NCBI GenBank assembly: GCA_900769615.1
Contig: CAAGHH010000013.1
Span: 1 to 39,103, forward strand
DNA: 39,103 nt
Direction of reading: 5' to 3'
Origin: Selenomonadales bacterium
Lineage (GTDB): Bacteria; Bacillota; Negativicutes; Selenomonadales; Selenomonadaceae
Under the pieces are notes generated by a model. The model saw only the letters and a program-made list of their open reading frames with translations, was not told the origin of the DNA and ran no database searches. Below, piece by piece: positions 8,821-16,579 of this stretch (position 1 is its first letter; every line of letters starts with the position of its first letter). Both the position numbers and the translations under genes were made by a program.

Positions 8821-9895
8821 AATTTTTTGTCTCCTTCGAAAAATTTATTTTAAAGTGAAAAATTATAGCTGATATATCATCATGCTTGGCAATTCCCGAT
8901 TCTGCTATTTCATCATGATGGCAAGTTACCTCAAATAAACCATCCGAACAGGCAATGACAGTTTCTATATTATCCAATGGAATCTCATTTTCGCCATCAT
9001 CAAAAGTCAAATCTTTATCAAATCCAAGCAGGTAATTCTGACATTCAATAATTTCCTGTACATCGCTTGAAAATTTCTTAATGAAAAGACCAGGAATGCC
9101 AGCAGTACAATATTTAAGCTGATGCTTTGCTGCGTCAATTTTAAATAAAATCGCTGCCGTACATTCCGGTGACGTATCCACTGCAAATAAATCATTATTT
9201 ACGGATGATAATACATCCGACAATTTCTTTAGAAAACCCAGCTCATACAACTTCATATCTTTTTTCAGCAAAGTCCTTATACTGTTAACTTGCGAAAAGG
9301 AAATAATATCGTGCCCAGTGCAGTCAAGCAGAAAACCAAGCAGATTGCCGGATTCATCAAGCCAATAATCATAGCTGTCACCGGATAATTCACTGTAAGG
9401 CGAAAAAATTCCTGTTACACTGAAATGTGTTGTATCCAGCGAACTTGGCAGATAATTATATTGCTGCGCTTTGGCTCGCATAATTTCCATTGAGTGCTGT
9501 GACTGCATAAACCTGATATTATAAAAATTTATCAGCTGAGCTTGCATAGCATCTTTAAAAAACGTTTCATCACTATTAGAAAAGAAAAAATCCGCCTTAG
9601 AATTTTGCATAATAATATTACCTAAATTATAAAGATAAATAGTTGTAAAAGGACCATTTTTCCCATCCTTGATTATAGATGAAAGTGTTTGACCATCCAT
9701 ATCTGACAGCTTACAAGATACAAGCATGAGCCCAGGCATAAATCTTTTATATTTTAGCAGGGCTTCAACTCCGGAATTAGCTGTATGAATAGCAACATCA
9801 AATCCTGCCAGCCATCCCTTCAGCCAGCTACAGATTTTATCCGGCTGTTCATCCACCACTAGGATACGTTCCCGCACTATTTGTGGCTGATTCAT
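8813..9895 (-). CDS. PP2C phosphatase with degenerate receiver domain (RsbU/SpoIIE-like)
   Basis: Residues 8-125 form a response-regulator-like domain: ILVVDEQPD keeps the acidic pair (Asp15, Glu16), but Ser60 (MLVSCKLSDMDG) stands where the phosphorylated Asp should be. The C-terminal part (about 170-355) is a SpoIIE-type PP2C phosphatase. It has the metal-binding motifs GDSYDYW, LLDCTGHD, a SDGLFE motif and a final DDISAIIFHF. Such enzymes dephosphorylate STAS proteins, here presumably the one encoded next. The gene overlaps both neighbours (4 bp with the kinase gene, 8 bp with the STAS gene). The altered receiver suggests control by protein binding rather than by phosphorelay. Confidence 0.88.
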   Translation of the reverse strand: MNQPQIVRERILVVDEQPDKICSWLKGWLAGFDVAIHTANSGVEALLKYKRFMPGLMLVSCKLSDMDGQTLSSIIKDGKNGPFTTIYLYNLGNIIMQNSKADFFFSNSDETFFKDAMQAQLINFYNIRFMQSQHSMEIMRAKAQQYNYLPSSLDTTHFSVTGIFSPYSELSGDSYDYWLDESGNLLGFLLDCTGHDIISFSQVNSIRTLLKKDMKLYELGFLKKLSDVLSSVNNDLFAVDTSPECTAAILFKIDAAKHQLKYCTAGIPGLFIKKFSSDVQEIIECQNYLLGFDKDLTFDDGENEIPLDNIETVIACSDGLFEVTCHHDEIAESGIAKHDDISAIIFHFKINFSKETKNYE

Positions 9896-10416
9896 TCTAT
9901 CACCCCATTTTGCTTAACCATAAATCGTGGCACCAATTGTCCTATATTGGTAGTTTTTGCTACCAGCTTAGTTCTATCGGTTCTTGCTACCAATGTAACC
10001 CCCTGTCCCTGAGAATCAACGTAAATATACTCGCATCCAGTTAACATATACCAAAATCCTGAACTACCAAATGAAACACCTACATAGTCCCCCCAATCCA
10101 TAGCAGCAACTCTAGGATCATTTAGTAGTGACTGCAACTTTTTTTGATAGCTTTTAGCATCAAATTTTATTGTTTTTGCATATACCGAAACGGCTATATC
10201 ATAAGCCATACGCCTAATCTTAACTGTTATATCAGCTTTAGCCGGACCGGCTATACTATAACGGGCTGCATTACAAACAGCTTCTTCAATCGCCTGCTGA
10301 TACTCGTAATTGCAATAACCAAAAGCTTTGCCAATAAGTATGAATAGCTTTTCTTGAATTGGTCCGAAGTTTTGCAAACCAGTAAATTTAAACACATTAA
10401 TTTGCAATATTATCAC
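9892..10416 (-). CDS. RsbW/SpoIIAB-like serine kinase (anti-sigma factor type)
   Basis: The 174-aa protein has a GHKL ATPase N-box, AIEEAVCNAARYS (Glu44/45 and Asn49), as in RsbW-type kinases. A glycine-rich stretch FGSSGFWYML and the strand VTLVARTD follow. The usual DxGxG box is poorly kept (DWGDYVGVSF). Such kinases phosphorylate a STAS antagonist and otherwise sequester a sigma factor or other partner. ATGA overlaps with the TraF-like gene upstream and the phosphatase gene downstream place it in a tightly coupled operon. With the PP2C and STAS genes it completes a partner-switching set. Because the G1 box is degenerate, actual kinase activity should be tested rather than assumed. Confidence 0.78.
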   Translation of the reverse strand: MIILQINVFKFTGLQNFGPIQEKLFILIGKAFGYCNYEYQQAIEEAVCNAARYSIAGPAKADITVKIRRMAYDIAVSVYAKTIKFDAKSYQKKLQSLLNDPRVAAMDWGDYVGVSFGSSGFWYMLTGCEYIYVDSQGQGVTLVARTDRTKLVAKTTNIGQLVPRFMVKQNGVIE

Positions 10417-10946
10417 GGCTCCTTCCCTAGTGTAATCAGGGGAATAACACGATGTCTTATATTTTCCAACGAAACTGCTCCAGTATATCTGCCATCATAA
10501 CTGTTACTGGCGTGCGTATATGGTAAAAAACTGCCGACTGGCACTATATAGTGCCCAGGTTTTAATTGCGGTAACTCATGCCCTTTGCCATCATTTTGCT
10601 TGATCATACCAATATATTTTCCATTAATTGAAAATACGCCATCTGCTCCAATGCTATATGGTGTACCTGGCAGTGCTATATGCTTAAGCATCTTCACATC
10701 AGTGTCAGTCGCGGAAATCCAGCCATTAGCTGCTGCCTTAGTTACAATATCTGGTTCATCGTAAGCAACGATATCTCCATTTCTATAACTTACGGTAGGT
10801 ATAGCCACATAAAAACCTATTGGCAAACTTTCAGTAAAATTCAGATATAGCAGCTGAAATTTTGGTAAGCCAAGATTAGAATAATTAATCAATATGCCCA
10901 AAAACAAAAATATCGAAATAAGCTCAGCTCTTTTTTTTAATGACAT
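10413..10946 (-). CDS. TraF-like signal peptidase (S26 family, conjugation type)
   Basis: This is an inner-membrane serine peptidase with one N-terminal membrane helix (residues ~8-25). The catalytic Ser motif is TESLPIGFY and the catalytic Lys motif is MLKHIALPGTP. The final box is NSYDGRYTGAV. This spacing and the late SYDGRY box match TraF peptidases of conjugative plasmids, which process or cyclise conjugative pilins, rather than housekeeping LepB. The ATG at 10946 follows GGGAGGA; an upstream in-frame ATG overlaps that site and is less likely. It is the first gene of the long leftward operon, about 70 bp after a terminator. It supports a conjugative role for the pilus cluster. Confidence 0.88.
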   Translation of the reverse strand: MSLKKRAELISIFLFLGILINYSNLGLPKFQLLYLNFTESLPIGFYVAIPTVSYRNGDIVAYDEPDIVTKAAANGWISATDTDVKMLKHIALPGTPYSIGADGVFSINGKYIGMIKQNDGKGHELPQLKPGHYIVPVGSFLPYTHASNSYDGRYTGAVSLENIRHRVIPLITLGKEP

Positions 10947-10961
10947 TTGATATCCTCCCAT

Positions 10962-11018
10962 AAAATTGACAATATTATTGTAATAACTATCATTAACGTT
11001 AAATTCTTATATTTTAAA
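10962..11018 (-). promoter_or_regulatory. Probable promoter region of the TraF-to-pilin operon
   Basis: This AT-rich gap follows a strong terminator and precedes the first gene of the leftward operon, so a promoter is expected here. It contains the palindrome TTAACGTTAA (around 10993) and a possible -10 TACAAT read leftward, but the best -35 (TTTAAC) is only 15 bp away. The exact promoter is therefore unsure. Confidence 0.4.
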
Positions 11019-11070
11019 CAAAAAAAGCCATTTTACAGCCTGTCCATAATGGACAGATTATAAAATGACC
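11019..11070 (-). terminator. Rho-independent terminator
   Basis: Read leftward, a long hairpin (arms with TCATTTTA/TAAAATGG outside and CTGTCCA/TGGACAG inside, loop TTA) runs straight into a run of seven to eight T. It ends the transcript of the 241-aa HTH gene and separates it from the pilus operon. Confidence 0.88.
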
Positions 11071-11084
11071 ATAGCTATTAAAAG

Positions 11085-11807
11085 TTATTTTAAGTAAATA
11101 TATTTTTTTACACTGTCAATATAAATATTCATATATCTAGTAACAGTAGTTGTGGTGCAATTACACATAGCAGCTAGTTCTTCACGGGTAGCATTTGGAT
11201 GATTAGCCAAAATTGATATTATTTTATTCATATTGTTTTTGTGCGGATATTGTAAGCACTCATCAAGATGATCCAGCAGCCTGCGATAATTATTATAATG
11301 ATTATCACAGGCATTTGCCCAAAAGGAATCGACAAATTCATAGTTCGGATCAATTTCTGCAATAACAGCTAATATAGTTGCCAAAGCTTCTAACATGTTA
11401 ATTATTTTATTGCGAAAAAAAACATCTTCACAAGTAAGATGAAATGATGTAGCATCTATAATTTTCTCCATTATCTTGCGTTTCCACAAATTAAGCTGAC
11501 CATGTGAAACATGTAGTGCCATGGCCTGTCCCGATACTTTTTTCTGAGTAGAATATTTAAGACGTAGATACTGTTGTTTTTCTGGTTCAAGAGATTTTAT
11601 AACTGATCCAACCAATACATGATGGACTTCATATAAAGTTATCCTGAATAAAAATGGACGTATTCCAGCAGTTTCAGCAGTTACCTCCTGACAAAACAGT
11701 TTCAGTGCTGACATTTCACGTTTATGCGATGAAGATTCATTAAAATATTCTCGCAGCATCGTTTCTGCAACATACATTTCTAATTTAGGTTGAAAAAAAT
11801 TATTCAT
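11085..11807 (-). CDS. Helix-turn-helix regulatory protein, unknown family
   Basis: I do not recognise the family of this 240-aa protein. Two helix-turn-helix-like segments are visible. One is near residues 75-115 (KQQYLRLKYSTQKKVSGQAM ... VSHGQLNLWKRKIM), which resembles sigma region 4 or ArpU-type DNA-binding helices. The other is at the C-terminus (NATREELAAMCNCTTTTVTR). The ATG at 11807 has GGAGG ten bases upstream; a GTG just before it is the alternative. It follows the LytM peptidase gene by 20-odd bases and is followed by a strong terminator. Position upstream of the pilus/partner-switch operon makes it a candidate regulator of that operon, and possibly the missing target of the RsbW-like protein. 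Confidence 0.7.
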   Translation of the reverse strand: MNNFFQPKLEMYVAETMLREYFNESSSHKREMSALKLFCQEVTAETAGIRPFLFRITLYEVHHVLVGSVIKSLEPEKQQYLRLKYSTQKKVSGQAMALHVSHGQLNLWKRKIMEKIIDATSFHLTCEDVFFRNKIINMLEALATILAVIAEIDPNYEFVDSFWANACDNHYNNYRRLLDHLDECLQYPHKNNMNKIISILANHPNATREELAAMCNCTTTTVTRYMNIYIDSVKKYIYLK

Positions 11808-11830
11808 CACTTATGAACCTCCAGTATGTC

Positions 11831-12283
11831 TTATTGCCATAAAAGCAATGGATTTGTATAAATATATCCGCCATTGCCATCAGCAACAATATATTCTAAA
11901 TGTAAATGCGGACCTGTGCTGTTTCCTGTAGAGCCAACATAACCTATTATTGTCTGCTCAGATATTTTCTCTCCTATAGTTACTTCTACCATGCTCATAT
12001 GCCCATAACGGGTATAAGCATCAATAGATGGATGATATATAAGTACCTGATTTCCATAACCATCATCATAATCTCCAGCCATGACAACCGTACCAGCAAA
12101 CAAGGCATTTACAGGCGTTCCATATTCATAGCCCAAATCTACACCAGCATGAAATTTCCATTGCCCAGTAATTGGATGAATCCGCCAGCCAAACTCTGAT
12201 GTAACTGGTATATCATAAGCAAATACAATAGCGGAATTTAATATTATCATTGTTATTAATAAAAAACTTATAACTCTACGCAT
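11831..12283 (-). CDS. Secreted LytM-type (M23) peptidase
   Basis: This 150-aa exported zinc endopeptidase acts on peptidoglycan cross-links. A signal peptide (MRRVISFLLITMIILNSAIVFA) is followed directly by a compact M23 domain. The metal ligands are visible: His and Asp of FHAGVDLG and the second His of PHLHLEY, with the RYGHMS segment between them. The ATG at 12283 overlaps the stop of the upstream gene (TGATG). Such small peptidases are common in conjugation and pilus gene sets, where they open the wall for the transfer apparatus. The family is firm; the role in conjugation is inferred from context. Confidence 0.92.
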   Translation of the reverse strand: MRRVISFLLITMIILNSAIVFAYDIPVTSEFGWRIHPITGQWKFHAGVDLGYEYGTPVNALFAGTVVMAGDYDDGYGNQVLIYHPSIDAYTRYGHMSMVEVTIGEKISEQTIIGYVGSTGNSTGPHLHLEYIVADGNGGYIYTNPLLLWQ

Positions 12284-12942
12284 CAAATATCATCCAGCTT
12301 ACGTTTCAGCATCACAATACGAAACATTACTTCTGACAATCGCATATTCCATTGTGCTGCGGCCATCTCATCTAGTTCATTAGCTACTATTTGTGCTTTA
12401 GTATAATCTCTTATTTTTTCAAGATTTTTTAATTCCAACGTAGTTATCCAAAGTGCTGCTTCTTGCTGTGGTTGAAAATTATTAAACCGTATACTTTTAG
12501 GAAGTCCATCGATATTAATTTCAACAATATTATCCTTTTCCTCATTATTTTTAGCTGGCAAATACCAGTTATTTGCAATTTTTTTTAAATTTTTTTTAAA
12601 TTTCAGCAATTCAGTAACGGTTCCTGAACGTGTATGATTTTCTATTTCAGCAAGATATTTATCTTGCATATTAGGGGGCAGTGAGCTAAGTTCGGCTCCA
12701 AAGGTAAAATTAATTTTGCCTTTTTGTATATATATCTTTCCTTTTTCAGTCAGATTCCTCAATGACAACATCCTTTGCAAATTAGTTTCACTGATATTTA
12801 GTATTTTTTGCGCAAAAAAAGTTCGAAAATTGCCTCGCTCATTTGCTGGCTGCTGCTTATACAAGCGGCGAGCTCGCTTTTCAAGACGATTGATTTCTGC
12901 TAAGCGTTGGTTGACATTACGGAACTGATACAAATTAATCAT
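12283..12942 (-). CDS. ParB-like DNA-binding protein lacking the usual N-terminal domain
   Basis: Residues ~40-105 resemble the helix-turn-helix core of ParB/KorB proteins: FAQKILNISETNLQRMLSLR, then EKGKIYIQKGKINFTFG and ELSSLPPNMQDKYL. The CTP-binding GERR-type domain of full ParB proteins is absent, and the C-terminal half is Lys/Glu-rich and helical. The ATG at 12942 has AAGGAGC ten bases upstream. It is the first gene of an operon with the M23 and HTH genes. The promoter at 13142-13170 faces it, leaving a leader of about 190 bases. Possible roles are element partition or transcriptional control; no ParA partner is seen in the window. Confidence 0.6.
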   Translation of the reverse strand: MINLYQFRNVNQRLAEINRLEKRARRLYKQQPANERGNFRTFFAQKILNISETNLQRMLSLRNLTEKGKIYIQKGKINFTFGAELSSLPPNMQDKYLAEIENHTRSGTVTELLKFKKNLKKIANNWYLPAKNNEEKDNIVEINIDGLPKSIRFNNFQPQQEAALWITTLELKNLEKIRDYTKAQIVANELDEMAAAQWNMRLSEVMFRIVMLKRKLDDI

Positions 12943-13096
12943 GTTGAAATCGCTCCTTAATTTCAATTCTACTGCAATATCGTTACTATATACGTTATTT
13001 TTTCGTCTTTTCTTCCTTTTATCAAGTTTCTATGGTAGAATACGACTATATTGTTAGATAGTTGGTATATTTAGTTTTTTACATTTAGCCATCTAC

Positions 13097-13132
13097 GAAC
13101 GAACTGGTATATTATTATATATTTTTTCGTTC
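13097..13132. promoter_or_regulatory. Inverted repeat, probable operator
   Basis: GAACGAA (13097-13103) and TTCGTTC (13126-13132) are inverted arms 22 bp apart in the divergent gap between the ParB-like and XRE genes, just downstream of the leftward promoter. The adjacent XRE protein could bind here to repress the leftward operon. Inference from position. Confidence 0.45.
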
Positions 13133-13141
13133 TACTCAATG

Positions 13142-13170
13142 ATCCTAACACTATTTTAATTATGCGTCAA
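13142..13170 (-). promoter_or_regulatory. Sigma-A-like promoter facing left
   Basis: On the minus strand TTGACG (13165-13170), a 17-bp spacer and TAGGAT (13142-13147) form a good vegetative promoter. It would transcribe the ParB-like/M23/HTH operon. Confidence 0.55.
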
Positions 13171-13191
13171 CAATTATTGAGGTGACATTAT

Positions 13192-13638
13192 ATGTTTAAC
13201 GCAGCTGAAAGACTTAAAGAAATACGATTTATGTTCAATCTTACTCAAAAAGAAATGGCAGATAAAATTGGCGTTACTCACCGTACCTACCAAAATTATG
13301 AGTACGGCTGTGGCAAGTTCTTAGCCGCTGATTTATATACACTGCTTGAAAAATTAGACATAAGTGCGGACTTTTTTTTCTACCGTACCGATAATATGAA
13401 AGCACACAAGCATTGTGCCAGCAATTCTGCTAATGATGACTTTGGTGAAAAGCTTGATTCTGTCATCAAAGAACTGACTGATTTAAAGGTAATTACCAAA
13501 AAACAGCAGATTGAAACAAAAGCAATCGCTAACAATCAGGAAACATTAATGGGACAATTAAATGCTAGTTCTGTAAAAATTGAACAGGACAGTAAAAAAT
13601 TACGTGCTTTCATTATTCAGCATCTTCACGAAAAATAG
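13192..13638 (+). CDS. XRE-family regulator with C-terminal coiled coil
   Basis: The N-terminal 65 residues are a Cro/C1-type helix-turn-helix (RLKEIRFMFNLTQKEMADKI ... THRTYQNYEYG). The C-terminal half (about 80-148) is a Lys/Glu/Gln-rich helix that probably forms a coiled coil for oligomerisation. GAGGTGAC lies upstream of the ATG. It is divergent from the ParB-like operon across a 250-bp gap with a leftward promoter and an inverted repeat, and is followed at once by a terminator. This arrangement suggests a single-gene repressor controlling itself and the leftward operon. Confidence 0.88.
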   Translation: MFNAAERLKEIRFMFNLTQKEMADKIGVTHRTYQNYEYGCGKFLAADLYTLLEKLDISADFFFYRTDNMKAHKHCASNSANDDFGEKLDSVIKELTDLKVITKKQQIETKAIANNQETLMGQLNASSVKIEQDSKKLRAFIIQHLHEK

Positions 13639-13647
13639 AGTCCATTG

Positions 13648-13674
13648 ACTCCTGCTTACTCAGGAGTTTTTTTA
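13648..13674 (+). terminator. Terminator after the XRE gene
   Basis: ACTCCTG (13648-13654) pairs with CAGGAGT (13661-13667), followed by seven T. It starts ten bases after the XRE stop codon. The convergent coiled-coil gene ends inside it, at 13656. Confidence 0.85.
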
Positions 13675-14252
13675 TTTACATTTTCGGTCAAAGCAAAAAA
13701 TTCATTTAAGTTATTATTAGTAGTCCGCAAAAGCTGATGCAGCTCTTCAAGCTTATCTTCATCAAGGTTTATAATTTTCTTTTTTTCTTTCAAAGTATCA
13801 GTAATCACGTTTATATCAAAACTAACCTTGCGGTAGGCAGGATTAATTAGAAATTTCCCTTCCTCTGTTGTTATAATAAAACTGTACAGCTCATCTCTTA
13901 TCTTTGCCATAAAATCTATAAGATTTATTATTTGAATAATCTGATAACGTTCATAACTAGTAGATTTTATTTCCATGGCAATTTTACGCAATTGCTTTTT
14001 GCTGTCTTCAACATATTTGTCTACTAATATTTCAAGTTCGGACATACTGCCTAATTCAAATATTTTTTGATATTTACTGATTTTTTTCTCCAATCGTCTT
14101 ATAGTCGCTTTGTTTTCTTCATAATCTGGCGGAAGAACCTTGACTTCACGAATTGTCACAGCTGTATTCCGTTTTTGATTAGCCGCAATTTCAGCTTTTA
14201 GCTGTTGTATTTCCTGCTCCTTAGCCTGTAAACGTTGTTCTATTAATTCCAT
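13656..14252 (-). CDS. Coiled-coil protein, unknown function
   Basis: I do not recognise this 198-aa protein. Residues 1-75 and 160-185 are strongly helical and charged (for example QRLQAKEQEIQQLKAEIA), typical of coiled coils; the middle (90-150) is a mixed helical domain. The ATG at 14252 is chosen because AAGGAGAA lies seven bases upstream; the longer frame from 14285 would begin inside the DnaC-like gene without a site. It follows the DnaC-like gene on the same strand with only a short gap, so it belongs to the replication operon and could be a replication or segregation accessory factor. That function is a guess from position. Confidence 0.7.
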   Translation of the reverse strand: MELIEQRLQAKEQEIQQLKAEIAANQKRNTAVTIREVKVLPPDYEENKATIRRLEKKISKYQKIFELGSMSELEILVDKYVEDSKKQLRKIAMEIKSTSYERYQIIQIINLIDFMAKIRDELYSFIITTEEGKFLINPAYRKVSFDINVITDTLKEKKKIINLDEDKLEELHQLLRTTNNNLNEFFALTENVNKKTPE

Positions 14253-14266
14253 GTTATCATTCTCCT

Positions 14267-15265
14267 TCACTCGATAACAACACAATTGTTCATACGATGA
14301 TCACCATCCTTATTATGCAAAAAATAACACATTTCAGCTAACCGGCTGACGATTGCTGCTCCGGTTACTTCTGCTAACTGCGATGGGTTATATGCTGATG
14401 TTATTATCATAAGATGTTCATGTTCATAGCGGTAATTAATCAAATTGAACAGCTGCTCACGCGCCCACTCTGAAAGCATCCCGGTTTTCTCCTTACGGCC
14501 TTCCCCAAGGTCATCTAAAAGCAGCAGCGGGATTTCTTTGTATAATTTCATCTGTCGTTCTAAACCTGCTGGATCATTGAAGTACTTCTTGAGCTTGCTT
14601 AGATATTCGGATACTACTACAAACATGCAGCCAGTATGACAGTTACGCCATACTGCAAACATTGATGCAACGGCCAGATGCGTTTTTCCCGAACCATAAC
14701 CGCCAAAAATAAATAATCCTTTTGGCACTTTATCGTAGTGTTCTGACCAGTTTTGGCAAAAATCAAGTAATTTACGGCTCTGTGCTGATGGCTGAAAATT
14801 ATCAAATGTCCGAGAACGAAACTTAGGACTTACTAAGAGATCCTTCATTTCGTCTTTGGCTAATTTTTGTGCTGCTACCTGCTTTTTATATGGACAAATT
14901 GTGGCATCTACGTGTATTTTCTGTGTAACAGCATTGTAAGTAACTAGCAGACGATGGCACGATACTGCTTGTTCCAGCTGATTATGACAATTAGCACATT
15001 TTTGCTGACTTTTATAAGCACTAAGAATATCCGTGCTATATTCAAGCGCTAGTTCATCAGTAATACCAGCGATATTCATTGCGGTTAAAGCTTCGTGCAA
15101 TTCTGTCAAAAGTGATACTTTATACGATTTTTGAACCGGCTTAAACGATGATAAATCTAGCAGTTCAGAAACCATACTGAGCCCAGAAGACTTTTGCACG
15201 TTTTTGGTGAATACTGATGTCATCTCGTTGTCCATTGAAATCGAATTGGTGTTTGTTGTCATCAT
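14267..15265 (-). CDS. DnaC-like helicase loader ATPase
   Basis: This AAA+ protein of the DnaC/DnaI/IstB type would load the replicative helicase at the element's origin. The Walker A is GLFIFGGYGSGKTHLA and Walker B is LLLLDDLGEG, with the typical LFNLINYRYEH segment and the sensor stretch MIITSAYNPSQL after it. The N-terminal half has a cysteine pattern (CANCHNQLEQAVSCH, later ICPY) that may bind zinc, as in phage and Bacillus DnaI-type loaders. The ATG at 15265 has AAAGGG eight bases upstream. It makes a 100-bp overlap with the preceding initiator gene, so a later start at 15175 is possible. No insertion-sequence ends flank it, which argues against IstB. Confidence 0.88.
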   Translation of the reverse strand: MMTTNTNSISMDNEMTSVFTKNVQKSSGLSMVSELLDLSSFKPVQKSYKVSLLTELHEALTAMNIAGITDELALEYSTDILSAYKSQQKCANCHNQLEQAVSCHRLLVTYNAVTQKIHVDATICPYKKQVAAQKLAKDEMKDLLVSPKFRSRTFDNFQPSAQSRKLLDFCQNWSEHYDKVPKGLFIFGGYGSGKTHLAVASMFAVWRNCHTGCMFVVVSEYLSKLKKYFNDPAGLERQMKLYKEIPLLLLDDLGEGRKEKTGMLSEWAREQLFNLINYRYEHEHLMIITSAYNPSQLAEVTGAAIVSRLAEMCYFLHNKDGDHRMNNCVVIE

Positions 15266-16298
15266 TGTCAGCACCCTTTTCTAAATCAGTCTGTAACGTA
15301 TGCATAACCTGCTTCAAGTAATACAGGCTTCGGCCACCATATTCTTTGGTTCTGGCAATAGCACGCTGGATTATGTCTTGAGAGTAAGTCTTTATAAGTT
15401 CAAGTGCCATAGTGATATCTTTTGGCATTTTTATACCAGCAGCAATGCAAGCCTTTTTAAAGGCTAGATATTTTCCCTTAGGATCATCATCATTATCATC
15501 TGTTTTACCTGGTTGATGATTTGATGATAGATAATCTAATGTCATGTTATCTAATGTTTTTATAGTAGATAAGTGTGCTGTGAACTCTTCGAAGGGATCA
15601 TATTGAGCCTTTGAATTGCTCAAATCCGCCGATTTATCTAATTCAGCTGTTAAAGGATCGGAAGATAATGCTGGATTTTCTGCAAAATCATCACGCTCAT
15701 AGCAGTCCTCATTGATATGCTCATTATGACTATCATTGATTTGACTTTTTGATTTATTGTCATTATCAGCCGGTTCTATATCCTCAAATTCCCCTGTCAA
15801 AGTAATATTTTCCTCATAAAACGCAGCTATATTTTTACTATTTTGCTTGCTTGTTTTTTCGTTATTATTATCAGCAACAGTCATTGAGCTTTTTAAAATT
15901 TTTTCTTGCAATAGTTGTTTTTTGGCTGTTGCCAAAGGAATTAAACGTTCCAGTTCATCATAATCAATGGTATACCACAAACGTTTAACAAGCTTGCAGT
16001 CATTCAAATTTTTACTTATTATCACATGATAAATTTCACCATCAATTTCTAGTGCCTTAAGTCGTGAAATGATACGCCTTAACGTTGCTTTGGACCACCA
16101 GAAAAAATGTGCATTCCACTCGTCTAGAGTGTTGTACACCCAGTAACGACCTTCTTTATGATTCTTGCTATGTGACAGCAAGTAGTGCAGTTGCTGCGTA
16201 AATAATGCGCAGTCCTCCCCCATAAGTCCTGCCAATGAAGGAAGCAACTGCATTGGGCTTTCGTTTGTTAATAAACTGCTATAAATTTTATTGTTCAT
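15165..16298 (-). CDS. Replication initiator/DnaD-like protein
   Basis: The 377-aa protein starts with a winged-helix-like domain (about 15-110, with LLPSLAGLMGEDCALFTQQL and SKATLRRIISRLKALEIDG). This is the N-terminal type seen in plasmid and phage replisome organisers. An acidic, Asn/Asp-rich linker of about 150 residues follows. The C-terminal segment FKKACIAAGIKM...TYSQDIIQRAIARTKEYGG...YYLKQVM resembles a DnaD C-terminal domain. The ATG at 16298 follows GAGGG. The DnaC-like loader is encoded next, with overlap, as in many phage and ICE replication modules. It likely binds the origin, possibly within its own coding region, but I found no clear iterons. Confidence 0.75.
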   Translation of the reverse strand: MNNKIYSSLLTNESPMQLLPSLAGLMGEDCALFTQQLHYLLSHSKNHKEGRYWVYNTLDEWNAHFFWWSKATLRRIISRLKALEIDGEIYHVIISKNLNDCKLVKRLWYTIDYDELERLIPLATAKKQLLQEKILKSSMTVADNNNEKTSKQNSKNIAAFYEENITLTGEFEDIEPADNDNKSKSQINDSHNEHINEDCYERDDFAENPALSSDPLTAELDKSADLSNSKAQYDPFEEFTAHLSTIKTLDNMTLDYLSSNHQPGKTDDNDDDPKGKYLAFKKACIAAGIKMPKDITMALELIKTYSQDIIQRAIARTKEYGGRSLYYLKQVMHTLQTDLEKGADNDDNKHQFDFNGQRDDISIHQKRAKVFWAQYGF

Positions 16299-16328
16299 AG
16301 TATTTTCCCTCACTATTTTAGTATCTAC

Positions 16329-16574
16329 TCATTTGGCAGCTTTGGCAGCTTCCAGTACATCGTAAATATCTTTACCTGTATATTTCTGTAAAAAGTCTAC
16401 AAACTGCGAATAAACAACTTTATTAGTCCTGCGAAACCGAATTGCTGGAAGCAGTCCGTATTTGATAAGTTCACGAACCATCTTAGCATTGATACCCATT
16501 CGTTTAGATACTTCAGATGTTTCCATCAGATGCTCATCATTAACCAGCATAATTTTTGCTTCTTTAGCTGACAT
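16329..16574 (-). CDS. Excisionase-like helix-turn-helix protein
   Basis: The 81-aa protein consists mainly of a MerR/Xis-type winged helix: LMETSEVSKRMGINAKMVRE then LIKYGLLPAIRFRRTNKVVY. Such small proteins serve as excisionases or as regulators of ICEs. GGAGATG precedes the ATG at 16574. The upstream 149-aa gene ends six bases earlier and the initiator gene follows. The integrase is 4 kb away on the other strand, so excision control is only one possible role; activation of replication genes is another. Confidence 0.7.
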   Translation of the reverse strand: MSAKEAKIMLVNDEHLMETSEVSKRMGINAKMVRELIKYGLLPAIRFRRTNKVVYSQFVDFLQKYTGKDIYDVLEAAKAAK

Positions 16575-16579
16575 CTAGT

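Noticed and set aside
10413..10946. Housekeeping signal peptidase LepB
   Set aside because: The small size, single membrane helix, SYDGRY box and position in a pilus operon fit the TraF conjugation type better.
14267..15265. DnaC-like gene as IstB of an IS21 element
   Set aside because: No IstA transposase or terminal inverted repeats; it adjoins a replication initiator instead.
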